From assembly GCF_036636695.1 (NCBI RefSeq), contig NZ_JAVWNW010000004.1: a stretch of DNA of 64,000 nt; one strand, 5' to 3'. This DNA comes from Anaerorhabdus sp036636695. GTDB taxonomy: Bacteria > Bacillota_I > Bacilli_A > Erysipelotrichales > Erysipelotrichaceae. Position 1 is the stretch's first letter. Each line of letters begins with the position of its first letter. Under the pieces are notes generated by a model. That model searched no databases. It was not told the origin of the DNA and saw nothing but the letters and a program-made list of their open reading frames with translations. The position numbers were made by a program, and so were the translations under genes. Below are positions 1 to 8,373 of this stretch, piece by piece.

Positions 1-24
1 AAAAAACTGCTAGGCAGTTTTTTT
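1..24 (+). terminator. Rho-independent terminator at window edge
   Basis: The arms AAAAACTGC and GCAGTTTTT form a hairpin with a 3-nt loop and run directly into a T-tract. It probably ends a gene lying left of the window. Positions 25-122 hold no convincing gene. Confidence 0.6.
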
Positions 25-122
25 GTTTCTATGAAAGTTCAGTGTAAAGAAAATGAAAAAAGTATGGCGTTAAGATTTGCTGAACCTTTTTCAGACAGAT
101 AGATTATTAATCATTTTGTGTA

Positions 123-752
123 TTACTCAAATAATTTAGAACCAATTCGAACAATAGTTGAGTTGTGTTTCAATGCAAGAGAATAATCATCACTCATTCC
201 CATTGAGCATTCCTTAATTATGTCATTTCCAAAATAGTTTTGTAACATCAAAAAGCATTGGTAAGCTTCTTCAAATATATTTTCGATTTCTTCTGTATTA
301 TCTGTATGCGGACCCATACACATGATTCCTTTTACTTGTATATTTGAATAGCTTAAACATTTTTCAATGAAAGGAATTGCATCTTCATAACTAAGTCCTG
401 TTTTGGTATCTTCTTTGGCAAAATTAAATTGAACTAAAATAGGAATTATTTTATTAATGCGTTTTGCTTCAATATCTAATACTTCGACAAGATCTAAACT
501 TTCTACTGATTCAATGCAAGCAAGATAAGGTAAAACTTTGCGTACCTTATTACGTTGAAGATGGCCAATAAAATGCCACTCAATATCTGCAGGCAAATCA
601 ACTTTTTGGAGCAATTCTTCTGCTCTATTCTCACCGAACATACGTTGCCCCTTATTGTAATAATACAGTATTTGTTCTTTAGAACGTTTCTTGCTTACAA
701 CAACTAGTTTTGTAGTTTTTAATTCTTTCAATAAGTCTTCATAATTAATCAT
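123..752 (-). CDS. YggS/PLPBP-family pyridoxal phosphate-binding protein
   Basis: PLP homeostasis protein of the YggS/YlmE/PROSC family: a cytosolic single-domain fold-type III TIM barrel that binds PLP but has no clear catalytic activity. The sequence shows the family core in order: VVVSKKRS (the Lys that should bind PLP), GQRMFGENR, WHFIGHLQRNK, then MGMSDDYSLAL and VRIGSKLF near the C-terminus. At about 209 aa it is slightly shorter than usual (225-235), missing part of the first helix. I chose the ATG at 752 because GGTGAT lies just upstream; in-frame ATGs at 764 and 770 have no such site. It is divergent from the PHP gene, with a short shared promoter region. Confidence 0.85.
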   Translation of the reverse strand: MINYEDLLKELKTTKLVVVSKKRSKEQILYYYNKGQRMFGENRAEELLQKVDLPADIEWHFIGHLQRNKVRKVLPYLACIESVESLDLVEVLDIEAKRINKIIPILVQFNFAKEDTKTGLSYEDAIPFIEKCLSYSNIQVKGIMCMGPHTDNTEEIENIFEEAYQCFLMLQNYFGNDIIKECSMGMSDDYSLALKHNSTIVRIGSKLFE

Positions 753-812
753 ATTTATCACCATAACCATTGTATCACGATTATGTTATAATTGAGCAGG
801 TGGTGATAAAAC

Positions 813-1694
813 ATGAAGTGTGATTTACATTGTCATAGTCATTATAGCTTTGATAGTACTCAACCGGTTGAAGATTTAATACGACGCGCTAAGGAAGCTG
901 GATTAAGTGTTTTAGCAATTACAGACCATAATCTAATAAGTGGTTCATTAGAAGCACTTAAACAAAATGAGGTAGAAATAATTCCAGGAATTGAAATTGA
1001 TTGTTTCTGCAAAGATACAATTATTCATTTAACAGCTTACGGAATGGATCTTACTGATCCGCGTTTTACTGAATGGAAGGAATATTATATTTCAGAATTA
1101 GATAGAATTGGCGTATTACGTTTAAAGTTAATAGAAGAAAAATATAACTGTAAACTTAATGTGGATAAAATAAAATCATATACACATTTTGGTTATCCAT
1201 ATACAAATGTTGAAATTGAAAAAGTCTTATTTGAAGATTGTAATCATCCGGATTTATTGCCTTATCAAATTGGTGATAAAAGCCAAAATCCAATCGCTAA
1301 TTTTTATTGGGATCACCTAGCAATTGGTAAATGGGGTTATGTTGAAATGGTATTACCCAATTACATCGATATTATTAATTGGATTCATGAAATTAAGGGT
1401 GTTATTATTTGTGCCCATCCCAAAGTTACAATTGGTAAAGATATGGATACAATCCAAACATTGATTGATGTAGGAATTGATGGCTTTGAAGTTTACTGTT
1501 CTTATCATGATGAAGAATATGCTAATTTTTATAAAGAAATAGTACAAAAGTATGGATTATTGATGACCTGTGGAAGTGATTATCATGGTGCTACAAAACC
1601 AAATATTGAACTTGGACAAACAGGATATAACGAGGATTGTACACAAATCGTGACAATGCTTAAAGAAAAAATCAAAGAAAAACACAATCAATAG
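813..1694 (+). CDS. PHP-domain phosphoesterase
   Basis: Metal-dependent phosphoesterase of the PHP superfamily (YciV/TrpH-like), probably acting on nucleotides or small phosphoesters in the cytosol. The N-terminus DLHCHSHYSFDS supplies the first His pair, AITDHN the next ligands; a GIEIDC segment, CAHPKV and the C-terminal CGSDYHG complete the usual metal site. The 293 aa match a stand-alone PHP enzyme. A TATAAT lies at 787-792 and a GGTGGTGAT ribosome site precedes the ATG. The exact substrate cannot be told from sequence. Confidence 0.8.
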   Translation: MKCDLHCHSHYSFDSTQPVEDLIRRAKEAGLSVLAITDHNLISGSLEALKQNEVEIIPGIEIDCFCKDTIIHLTAYGMDLTDPRFTEWKEYYISELDRIGVLRLKLIEEKYNCKLNVDKIKSYTHFGYPYTNVEIEKVLFEDCNHPDLLPYQIGDKSQNPIANFYWDHLAIGKWGYVEMVLPNYIDIINWIHEIKGVIICAHPKVTIGKDMDTIQTLIDVGIDGFEVYCSYHDEEYANFYKEIVQKYGLLMTCGSDYHGATKPNIELGQTGYNEDCTQIVTMLKEKIKEKHNQ

Positions 1695-1727
1695 AAATGT
1701 TGTATAATGAAGTGGGGTGAGAAGAAT

Positions 1728-2849
1728 ATGAAAAATAAAAAGTTAGAAAAAGAATTATTGGCACTTATTTTAACCATTGTTTTCTGTATAATTGCGGTTA
1801 GTATTGTACTTCTCATTTTAATAAATACATTTAATGAAAAGAAGAATAACGAAGCACAAATTGTAGAAAAAGCGCCCGTTGTTTTAAATTATAATGCAAG
1901 TATATTCTATGGTGGAAAAGTAGATATTGATAAAAACTTAATAAAAGGATATACAATTGATGATGAAATGGATTTTTATTCACTTTTCAGTTCAATTGAA
2001 CCAGCAATTACGAATAATGATGTTTCAATCTTTGGCTTTGATGATGTAGTGGTAGAACCATACGATGGTAAAGGAGTGCCTACTGCATTGATTGATGATA
2101 TGGGATCTATTGGATTCAATATGGTTGCGATGCTGGGAAGTAATACATTGAGCCTAGGTGAAGAAGCATTATCAAAATCATTCGATTATTGGGATCAACA
2201 AACAATGTATTTGGCTGGTGGAAGTAGAGAAGTTGAAGAATCAACTGAGATATTTACAAAGAATGGTATTAACTTTGGATTATTGTCATATACGATGCCT
2301 TCAAATCTTACTGAATTTACCATTGGAAATCCATCGTTATTAGATATTTATAACGATCAAAAAGCACAAGATGCTGTTATAAACTTGAAGAGTCAAGTAG
2401 ATGTAGTTATTGTTTACATGGATTGGAATGATGTTGAAACAACAGAAGTAACTGGTGATCAAAAACGTGTTGCGAAACTACTTGCAGATGCAGGTGCTGA
2501 TATTATACTTGGAACAAATACAGAATCTATTCAACCTGTTGAATGGATTGATGATACAATTGTTTATTATTCTTTAGGAAATTTAATAACGGATGATACT
2601 AGTCTTAATCAATCAATTGGATTAGTAGGTAGCCTCTTTATTCAAAAGACAGTTGTAGATGGAGTCGTGACCATTGAAAAAAGTCAACCAAAGGCTGACT
2701 TAATTTACATCACAGATAGTTTAGTGCCACGTGTGATGATGTTTGATGAATTAGTGGACGAAATTAAGAATAAAGATGAAGTATACAATAAGTATACAAC
2801 CATCATTACACAATTAGATGATTCTATTCGTGTGGGTGGTCTTAAATAA
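1728..2849 (+). CDS. Membrane-anchored CapA-like protein (degenerate)
   Basis: Resembles the CapA/PgsA metallophosphatase-like family of poly-gamma-glutamate and capsule loci. A single N-terminal membrane helix (about residues 8-32) is followed by an extracellular domain. Family-like segments are ADAGADIILGTNTESIQPVE and IVYYSLGNLI. However, the usual metal-binding His motifs (HWG...; GHHPH) are replaced by MDWND and LGTNTE, and the N-terminal GD motif by FYGGKVD, so it may be catalytically dead. I chose ATG 1728 with GGGTGAG at 1714-1720; an upstream in-frame ATG at 1707 overlaps the -10-like TATAAT (1703-1708). It converges with folT and overlaps it by 8 bp. Confidence 0.7.
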   Translation: MKNKKLEKELLALILTIVFCIIAVSIVLLILINTFNEKKNNEAQIVEKAPVVLNYNASIFYGGKVDIDKNLIKGYTIDDEMDFYSLFSSIEPAITNNDVSIFGFDDVVVEPYDGKGVPTALIDDMGSIGFNMVAMLGSNTLSLGEEALSKSFDYWDQQTMYLAGGSREVEESTEIFTKNGINFGLLSYTMPSNLTEFTIGNPSLLDIYNDQKAQDAVINLKSQVDVVIVYMDWNDVETTEVTGDQKRVAKLLADAGADIILGTNTESIQPVEWIDDTIVYYSLGNLITDDTSLNQSIGLVGSLFIQKTVVDGVVTIEKSQPKADLIYITDSLVPRVMMFDELVDEIKNKDEVYNKYTTIITQLDDSIRVGGLK

Positions 2850-3405
2850 GTGGTATTTTAGGAGAACTTTGTGGTGGCACAAGGTTCTTTTTTTCAAGTG
2901 TTGGTAACACAAGTTTAAATACAATATAAAGCAATAACACTTCTAAAGGTAATAAAACTAAATTCTTTACAATACTAATTGAGAAATAGTAATTAAATCC
3001 TTTTGAAAAGAGCATTGAAGTCCATAAGGAACCTAGAAAAGCATTGCTGACAACATTAATAATTAAGCGTGATAAGAAAAGCTTTGTGACAGTGATTTTT
3101 GTTTGATACAAAAAAACTGCAAAGATGAAACAATTGAACATGGCACTTAATGCATAGCCAGGAAAAAATGCTCCACCAGGGAAAAGAATAAATCCAAGAA
3201 TATCGGTTATAAATCCACTAAGTAATCCAGGGATTGGACCAATAATACAAGATTCAACAGCGATTAGTAAATACCCAAAGGAAATCCTTAAATTTTCTCC
3301 GATAGGTAAAAATAATCCTGCAGTTGCAACTTTAAGCGCAATGAAAATAGCCATAAGTGCTAGGTAACGAACGTTTTTTAGATTTTTAGCTGATTGTGTA
3401 AACAT
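2842..3405 (-). CDS. folT: Folate-family ECF transporter S component
   Basis: Substrate-binding membrane subunit of a folate energy-coupling-factor importer, working with a shared EcfAA'T module encoded elsewhere. About six membrane helices fit the S-component fold. The stretch LRISFGYLLIA followed by GPIPGLLSGFITDILGF and FPGGAFFPGYALSA is typical of FolT. I chose the ATG at 3405 (187 aa, normal length) because AAAGGAG precedes it; the longer open frame back to 3531 runs through the riboswitch and is not coding. It has its own promoter and a THF riboswitch. Its 3' end converges on the CapA-like gene. Confidence 0.88.
   Translation of the reverse strand: MFTQSAKNLKNVRYLALMAIFIALKVATAGLFLPIGENLRISFGYLLIAVESCIIGPIPGLLSGFITDILGFILFPGGAFFPGYALSAMFNCFIFAVFLYQTKITVTKLFLSRLIINVVSNAFLGSLWTSMLFSKGFNYYFSISIVKNLVLLPLEVLLLYIVFKLVLPTLEKKNLVPPQSSPKIPLI
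2863..2894 (+). terminator. Terminator embedded in the folT 3' end
   Basis: The arms AGAACTTTGTG (2863-2873) and CACAAGGTTCT (2878-2888) pair with one G-U, followed by a T-run. It serves the CapA-like gene but lies inside the coding 3' end of the convergent folT. Confidence 0.65.
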
Positions 3406-3424
3406 AAAAAATAGTCTCCTTTCT

Positions 3425-3540
3425 CCACAGATGTGAAGTCTTAGAGACATTTTCACAGTTGTGGGACAATAACTGTACCGCAAGTTTCCTTTTCGTCCAT
3501 CGCTTCCCAAGCGAAGGCACTTAACGCACAATTAATGTAT
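3425..3540 (-). promoter_or_regulatory. THF riboswitch with expression hairpin
   Basis: On the minus strand the leader holds conserved THF-riboswitch segments in order: GCGTTAAGTG (about 3518-3527), a hairpin with TGGGA in its loop, ACGAAAAGG, TTGCGGTAC, and TGTCCCAC closing the aptamer (about 3461). A second hairpin, CCACAACTGTGAA with TTCACATCTGTGG, overlaps the aptamer's 3' strand and ends just before the folT ribosome site. That fits ligand-dependent choice of fold. RF01831 members commonly precede folT. The assignment is by eye. Confidence 0.8.
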
Positions 3541-3550
3541 ATATAACAAG

Positions 3551-3579
3551 AATATAAAAGATATTATTCGCTTTGTCAA
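3551..3579 (-). promoter_or_regulatory. folT promoter
   Basis: On the minus strand TTGACA (3574-3579) and TATATT (3551-3556) are separated by 17 nt. It lies just upstream of the THF riboswitch. Confidence 0.75.
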
Positions 3580-3722
3580 GGAGAGTAATGTTTCAAGTTC
3601 ATGAACTTTCTTTTATTTTGATAAATAAAAAGAATATCTAGGTCAAAGCGTGGTTATTGTGAAGTTAATGCCTTTATTAACTAGCTAAAATGAGGTAAAC
3701 TATACAAGGTAAGGTGATGATT

Positions 3723-4610
3723 ATGGAATTAGTTGTAACAATTGATGAATTAAAAGATATTCAAATTTATGCTGAAGCAGGCGCAACAGTCTTTTTGTTT
3801 GCGGATGAATTTCATGGGACACGGGTTGCGAAAAAGATGCAGCTAGATGAAATTATACAAGGTGTCCAACTTGTTAAAGAGTTAGGACTAAAAACAGCAT
3901 TAATGATGAATCGTATTTATACGGATGCAGAAATTAATAAAATAGAAGAAATGTTAGTATTCGCAAAAGACACTGAAATTGATTGGATTTATTATAATGA
4001 TCCGGCAGTTTTTATGTGTGCTGAAGAAATAGATTTGATTTCACATTTGGTTTATGAACCAGATACGTTGATGACGAATTCAAGAGATATGCAGTTTATC
4101 TTGAATCAAGGTGTTCATCATGCAGTTTTATCTACAGAGATTACATTGGATGAAATGAAAACAATGACGAGAAATGTCAATGGAAATACGGAAGCTATCT
4201 TATTTGGTTATTTAAATATGTCTTATTCAAAACGCCATTTAATACAAAATTATTGTGATGAAATTGGTATTGAAAATACCTATCAAGATGCAATGAATAT
4301 GGTTTTAATTGAATCAACAAGAGAAGGCAGAATGCCGATTATTGAAGATGCTCAAGGTACTCATATATTTACAGATTATGTTTTAGATGCTTTTAATGAA
4401 ATTGTAGAATTGAATAAAGAGGGTTTGCAAGTAGTACGAGTTGATGGTATTTTCTTAAGTCGTGATTGTATTGCGGATGCATGTCGAGCATTTAGAATGA
4501 TTTTAAGTGGATTACCAAGTGAAATAATTAAACAAAAGTTTGAAGAGAAGTATCCGACAATTCCTTGGAGTACTGGATATATGTATCAAAAAACGAATTT
4601 AGTGAAGTAG
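3723..4610 (+). CDS. Peptidase U32 family protein, TrhP1/YrrN-like
   Basis: Small member of a paired U32 system. In Bacillus subtilis the pair YrrN/YrrO (TrhP1/TrhP2) is needed for prephenate-dependent 5-hydroxyuridine formation in tRNA wobble positions, and I infer the same role here. The protein is a single TIM-barrel-like U32 domain of 296 aa (YrrN about 309), with VRVDGIFLS near its end. The start is uncertain: ATG 3723 has AAGGTGA at good distance; in-frame ATG 3717 and GTG 3714 are alternatives. The next gene begins 7 nt downstream, so the two are surely co-transcribed. Confidence 0.75.
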   Translation: MELVVTIDELKDIQIYAEAGATVFLFADEFHGTRVAKKMQLDEIIQGVQLVKELGLKTALMMNRIYTDAEINKIEEMLVFAKDTEIDWIYYNDPAVFMCAEEIDLISHLVYEPDTLMTNSRDMQFILNQGVHHAVLSTEITLDEMKTMTRNVNGNTEAILFGYLNMSYSKRHLIQNYCDEIGIENTYQDAMNMVLIESTREGRMPIIEDAQGTHIFTDYVLDAFNEIVELNKEGLQVVRVDGIFLSRDCIADACRAFRMILSGLPSEIIKQKFEEKYPTIPWSTGYMYQKTNLVK

Positions 4611-4617
4611 GTGGCAT

Positions 4618-5823
4618 ATGAATAAAAAGATTGAGTTATTAGCACCAGCTGGTGATTTAGAAAGAGCAAAGACAGCTATTCGCTTTGGCGCCAATGCCGT
4701 TTATCTTGGAGGTAAGCGTTTTTCACTTCGTTCAAGAGCGTCAAATTTTGACATTTGCGATATTAAAGAAGCATGTGATTATGCTAAAGAACATGGAGCA
4801 CATATTCATGTCACTGTAAACATGATTCCACATGATGAAGATTTAGATGGTTTAGAAGATTACCTAAAAGAGTTAGAAAATGCAGGAGTAACGGCAGTAA
4901 TTGTCGCAAGTCCTTCAATTATTCAAGTAGTAAAAAAGGTAGCACCAAAACTGGAAGTTCATTTAAGTACACAAATGTCCACAACAAATTTAAAAGCAAT
5001 TGAATATTACAAACGTATAGGAGTAGATCGTATTGTATTCGCAAGAGAATGTAATTTAGAAGAGGTTACATTCATCGCGAAGAATTCTCCTATTCCAACA
5101 GAAGCTTTTATTCACGGTGGGATGTGTGTCAATTATTCTGGCCGCTGTACATTGAGCAATGCAATGACATTACGAGATGCCAACCGTGGTGGTTGTGCGC
5201 AATCATGTCGTTGGAAATATCATTTATTGCAAGATGAGCAAGAAGTTAGTACTATGGATAATTTATTCTCGATGAGTTCTAAAGATTTAATGGCAGTTGA
5301 ATTCATGTATGACTTGATGGAAGCTAATGTCGCATCACTAAAAATTGAGGGTCGTATGAAATCAGCTTATTATATTGCGAGTGTTGTCCATGCATATCGA
5401 AAATGTATTGATGAAATCGGGCTAACAGGACAAAGACTAAGCCCAGAGAGATTAGCTTATTATGTTGATGAATTAGCAAAAGCTGAAAATCGTCCAACAT
5501 CAAGTGGATTTTATCGAGGATTACCTACGTATCGTGACCATTTGTATGGTGTCAATGGAGCAGGTGTTACTCATGATTTTGTCGGCGTGGTATTATCCTA
5601 TGATGAGGTATCAAAGACAGCTTTAGTACAAGTGCGTAATGTGTTCACAATTAATGATGAACTTGAAGTTTTTGGACCTAAAATTGATAACGAATCTTTT
5701 ATCGTTCAATCGATTGTTAATGGGGATAATTGTAAGATTGACATCGCAAATCAACCGATGACAGAAGTTAGAGTTCCCATTCCATTTACCGTATATCCTG
5801 AAGATATGATAAGGAGAAAATAA
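4618..5823 (+). CDS. trhP2: U32 family protein, TrhP2/YrrO-like tRNA hydroxylation factor
   Basis: Larger partner of the U32 pair. Hallmarks are IELLAPAGDLERAKTAIRFG at the N-terminus, the U32 core EAFIHGGMCVNYSGRC, then NRGGCAQSCRWKY and SLKIEGRMKS. The cysteines in these motifs are those that in related U32 proteins (RlhA, TrhP, UbiU/V) hold an iron-sulfur cluster. About 400 aa matches YrrO. The C-terminal part (from about 310) is a small beta domain. The family is old-named 'collagenase', but this member most likely works on tRNA. The SpoU gene follows one base after its stop. Confidence 0.82.
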   Translation: MNKKIELLAPAGDLERAKTAIRFGANAVYLGGKRFSLRSRASNFDICDIKEACDYAKEHGAHIHVTVNMIPHDEDLDGLEDYLKELENAGVTAVIVASPSIIQVVKKVAPKLEVHLSTQMSTTNLKAIEYYKRIGVDRIVFARECNLEEVTFIAKNSPIPTEAFIHGGMCVNYSGRCTLSNAMTLRDANRGGCAQSCRWKYHLLQDEQEVSTMDNLFSMSSKDLMAVEFMYDLMEANVASLKIEGRMKSAYYIASVVHAYRKCIDEIGLTGQRLSPERLAYYVDELAKAENRPTSSGFYRGLPTYRDHLYGVNGAGVTHDFVGVVLSYDEVSKTALVQVRNVFTINDELEVFGPKIDNESFIVQSIVNGDNCKIDIANQPMTEVRVPIPFTVYPEDMIRRK

Positions 5824-5824
5824 G

Positions 5825-6544
5825 ATGATTGTAGAAGGGTCACTCAGTGTTAAGGCAGTATTACTTGCGAATAATCGTGACGTATTAGAAATACTAGTTG
5901 ATGAAAAAAAGATAGATAAAGATACTAATTTTATTCTTGCAAAGGCATATGAATCAAATGTGAAAGTAACGAAAGTAAAACGTGAAGAAATAGATGCTCA
6001 AGCAACCGGGAAAACACATGGTGGAATTCTTGCCATGGTTAGTTCAAGAAACTATCAACAACTTGAAGATTGTTTTGATGAAAATGCTTTTATTTGTGTT
6101 TTAGAAGGGGTAGAGGATCCTTTTAATCTAGGCTATGCTCTTCGTACTTTATATAGTGCTGGTTGTACTGGTGTTTTATTACCAAACCGTGATTGGAGTT
6201 ACAGTGAATCAACAATATTAAAATCAAGTGCCGGTGCCAGTGAGTACATAAAAATATGCCTCAGTGATGATTTAGCCAGTGATATACGACAATGTAAAAA
6301 ACAAGGTTATACCTGTTTTGCAGCTATGAGAAAAGACGCTGTTTCATACTTTGATGTTGATTATAAAGGCCCATGCTTACTAGCAATTGGTGGCGAAATG
6401 CGGGGACTTAGCAGAAATGTATTAGAAGAAATTGAACAAAATATCTACATTCCATATGCCAATGATTTTAGAAATGCCTTAAATGCATCAAGTGCTGTAG
6501 CAGCAATTAGTTTTGAAATTGTAAGACAACGTAGAAAAAGTTAA
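5825..6544 (+). CDS. TrmH/SpoU-family RNA 2'-O-methyltransferase
   Basis: SPOUT-fold methyltransferase using S-adenosylmethionine to methylate ribose 2'-OH in rRNA or tRNA. Motif 1 is EGVEDPFNLGYALRT, motif 2 LLAIGGEMRGLS, motif 3 IPYANDFRNALNASSAVA. The catalytic Asn-Arg of motif 1 is replaced by NLGYALRT with the Arg retained; motif 3 has NALNAS instead of the commoner NSLNVS. A short N-terminal substrate domain precedes the knot. It is the last gene of the U32 operon, so all three probably act on tRNA or rRNA. The target nucleotide is unknown. Confidence 0.8.
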   Translation: MIVEGSLSVKAVLLANNRDVLEILVDEKKIDKDTNFILAKAYESNVKVTKVKREEIDAQATGKTHGGILAMVSSRNYQQLEDCFDENAFICVLEGVEDPFNLGYALRTLYSAGCTGVLLPNRDWSYSESTILKSSAGASEYIKICLSDDLASDIRQCKKQGYTCFAAMRKDAVSYFDVDYKGPCLLAIGGEMRGLSRNVLEEIEQNIYIPYANDFRNALNASSAVAAISFEIVRQRRKS

Positions 6545-6593
6545 ACAAGTCCCTTCAGTCGTGTTATAATAATACGAAAATGGAGGGATTTTT

Positions 6594-8291
6594 ATGAAGG
6601 AAGCATTCTATTTAAAAAATAATCTAGCGATTATTAACTTCACTACAAAATTTTGTAAAACATCAAGTGAATTGATTTCATCTGAGGGATTTGATCAGTT
6701 CTTAGACGCATATTTGAAATTCTTAATGAAAGACAATCAAGAACTTTATCTTTGGTTAACAAATAACGCTTCTGAGGAAGAAGTTAAGGCTGAATTAATT
6801 CGACTTGCGAAAATTACATTAGTATTGAGAATTGATGAAATTCATCACCCAGCACTTAATGAACCTAAGAAATTATTAGAAGTTATTGAGTCTATGTATC
6901 AATACTGGCGTAGTATGCAACGTATTTCAATTGTTTATTCAAAAAATGATGAAGGGCTACAACTCGCAAACTTTATGGATGCAGATGGTGAATTTAATCG
7001 TCTAGTATTAGGATTATATCGTCGTATTCAACAAAAGGTACAAGGATCTAATAACCGTGTATTCCGTCAATTACAAGCAGGTACAAATGCAAGTATGATG
7101 TTAAACACATATGATTGGAATATTCCATCAACATATGATGTTCTTGCGAAAATACCATTTGTGCATACATTGATGTTGAGAACACCATTAATTATTCATC
7201 CTAAGTCAAATAAACGTACAGGTACATTCACTGAGGTTTTTGAAAATCCAATTCGTGATTTCGTTGATAAAAATGAAGACTGGATTTGTTTCCCATGTAA
7301 AGTGGGTTCATTATTGACTTTTATTTATTTCCATCGCGATTTTTCAGCGAGTGCAATTTCATTGGCAAACTTATTTGAACTTGCGACACCGGAAGAATGT
7401 ACAGGAACAAAACCTGATTGCATTATGATTTTTGGAAATGAAGATGATAAAAAAGATACAATTTTCTATCATGACAAAGCAGAAAATATGTGGATTGGAA
7501 AAATCTCATATGAAGATAAGATTGAATACTTTGGCTATTTAAAGAAGATGGCATTAACACTTCATAATTTAGCGATGATGGAAAAAGGATGGTTACCAAT
7601 TCATGGTGCTATGATTAATCTTCATCTTAAAGATGGTACTAAAAAAGGAATTATGTTTATGGGTGATTCAGGAGCTGGTAAATCAGAAACAATTGAAGCA
7701 CTTACAAATCTTGCGAAATCAGAAATTGATTATCAAGAAGTTGTATTTGATGATATGGGATCATTGCATATTGAAGATGGTAAGATTGTTGCACAAGGAA
7801 CAGAAATTGGGGCATTTGTACGTTTAGATGATCTTGATCGTGGCTCAGCTTATCGAGATATGGACCGTTCAATTTTCTTCAATCCTGAAAGTTCAAACTC
7901 AAGAGTTGTAATTCCAGCAGCACCTTATAGTGTTGTAACTGCAAACCATACTATTGATATGTTCATGTATGCAAATAACTATACAGACGAACGTGGATTA
8001 AGAAAAGTGGATGATATTCATGAAGCAAAACAAATCTTTGTAGAAGGAAAACGTTTTGCCTTAGGTACAACACAAGAAAAAGGATTATCTACAACTTTCT
8101 TCGCAAATCCATTTGGTCCAATGCAAAAACAAGAAGAATGTACAATTTTAATTGATAAGATGTTTGATGAATTATACAAAGAAAATATCTTTGTAGGTGA
8201 AATATTCACATGTCTTGGTCTGCCAGATAAAGGAGACCATGGTATTGATGAAGCTGCTAAAGCTTTATTGCGACAAGTTAAAGAAAAATAA
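6594..8291 (+). CDS. PEPCK/HPr-kinase-like P-loop protein
   Basis: A 565-aa cytosolic protein with Walker A GDSGAGKSE at residues 357-365, the form shared by ATP-type PEP carboxykinase and HPr kinase/phosphorylase. A likely Walker B/metal segment (EVVFDDMGSL) follows about 25 residues later, then ERGLRKVDDIHEAK. The N-terminal 330 residues are helical with no recognised domain. It is a little longer than ATP-PEPCK (about 530), and the usual PEPCK substrate signature was not clearly seen, so whether it makes PEP, phosphorylates a protein, or does something else is open. GGAGGG precedes the ATG. It is monocistronic, with a TATAAT upstream and a terminator after it. Confidence 0.6.
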   Translation: MKEAFYLKNNLAIINFTTKFCKTSSELISSEGFDQFLDAYLKFLMKDNQELYLWLTNNASEEEVKAELIRLAKITLVLRIDEIHHPALNEPKKLLEVIESMYQYWRSMQRISIVYSKNDEGLQLANFMDADGEFNRLVLGLYRRIQQKVQGSNNRVFRQLQAGTNASMMLNTYDWNIPSTYDVLAKIPFVHTLMLRTPLIIHPKSNKRTGTFTEVFENPIRDFVDKNEDWICFPCKVGSLLTFIYFHRDFSASAISLANLFELATPEECTGTKPDCIMIFGNEDDKKDTIFYHDKAENMWIGKISYEDKIEYFGYLKKMALTLHNLAMMEKGWLPIHGAMINLHLKDGTKKGIMFMGDSGAGKSETIEALTNLAKSEIDYQEVVFDDMGSLHIEDGKIVAQGTEIGAFVRLDDLDRGSAYRDMDRSIFFNPESSNSRVVIPAAPYSVVTANHTIDMFMYANNYTDERGLRKVDDIHEAKQIFVEGKRFALGTTQEKGLSTTFFANPFGPMQKQEECTILIDKMFDELYKENIFVGEIFTCLGLPDKGDHGIDEAAKALLRQVKEK

Positions 8292-8297
8292 GTAGTG

Positions 8298-8324
8298 AAG
8301 CCCTATAATAATAGGGCTTTTTTA
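8298..8324 (+). terminator. Rho-independent terminator
   Basis: AAGCCCTAT and ATAGGGCTT pair around a short AT loop and run into TTTTT, ending the P-loop protein gene. Confidence 0.85.
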
Positions 8325-8373
8325 CTTTTTAGTATTTTGTGTTAAAATAGTATGGGTTTGGGGGAGATAAAAC

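Noticed and set aside
3434..3470. Cobalamin riboswitch on the minus strand
   Set aside because: CCACAACTGTGAA recalls the B12 box, but the complete set of THF elements upstream and the folT gene make that a chance likeness.
3406..3531. N-terminal extension of folT
   Set aside because: The open frame runs through the THF riboswitch and expression hairpin; ATG 3405 has the ribosome site and the family's normal N-terminus.
8018..8209. Minus-strand frame inside the P-loop protein gene
   Set aside because: It is a shadow of the plus-strand gene, with no ribosome site.
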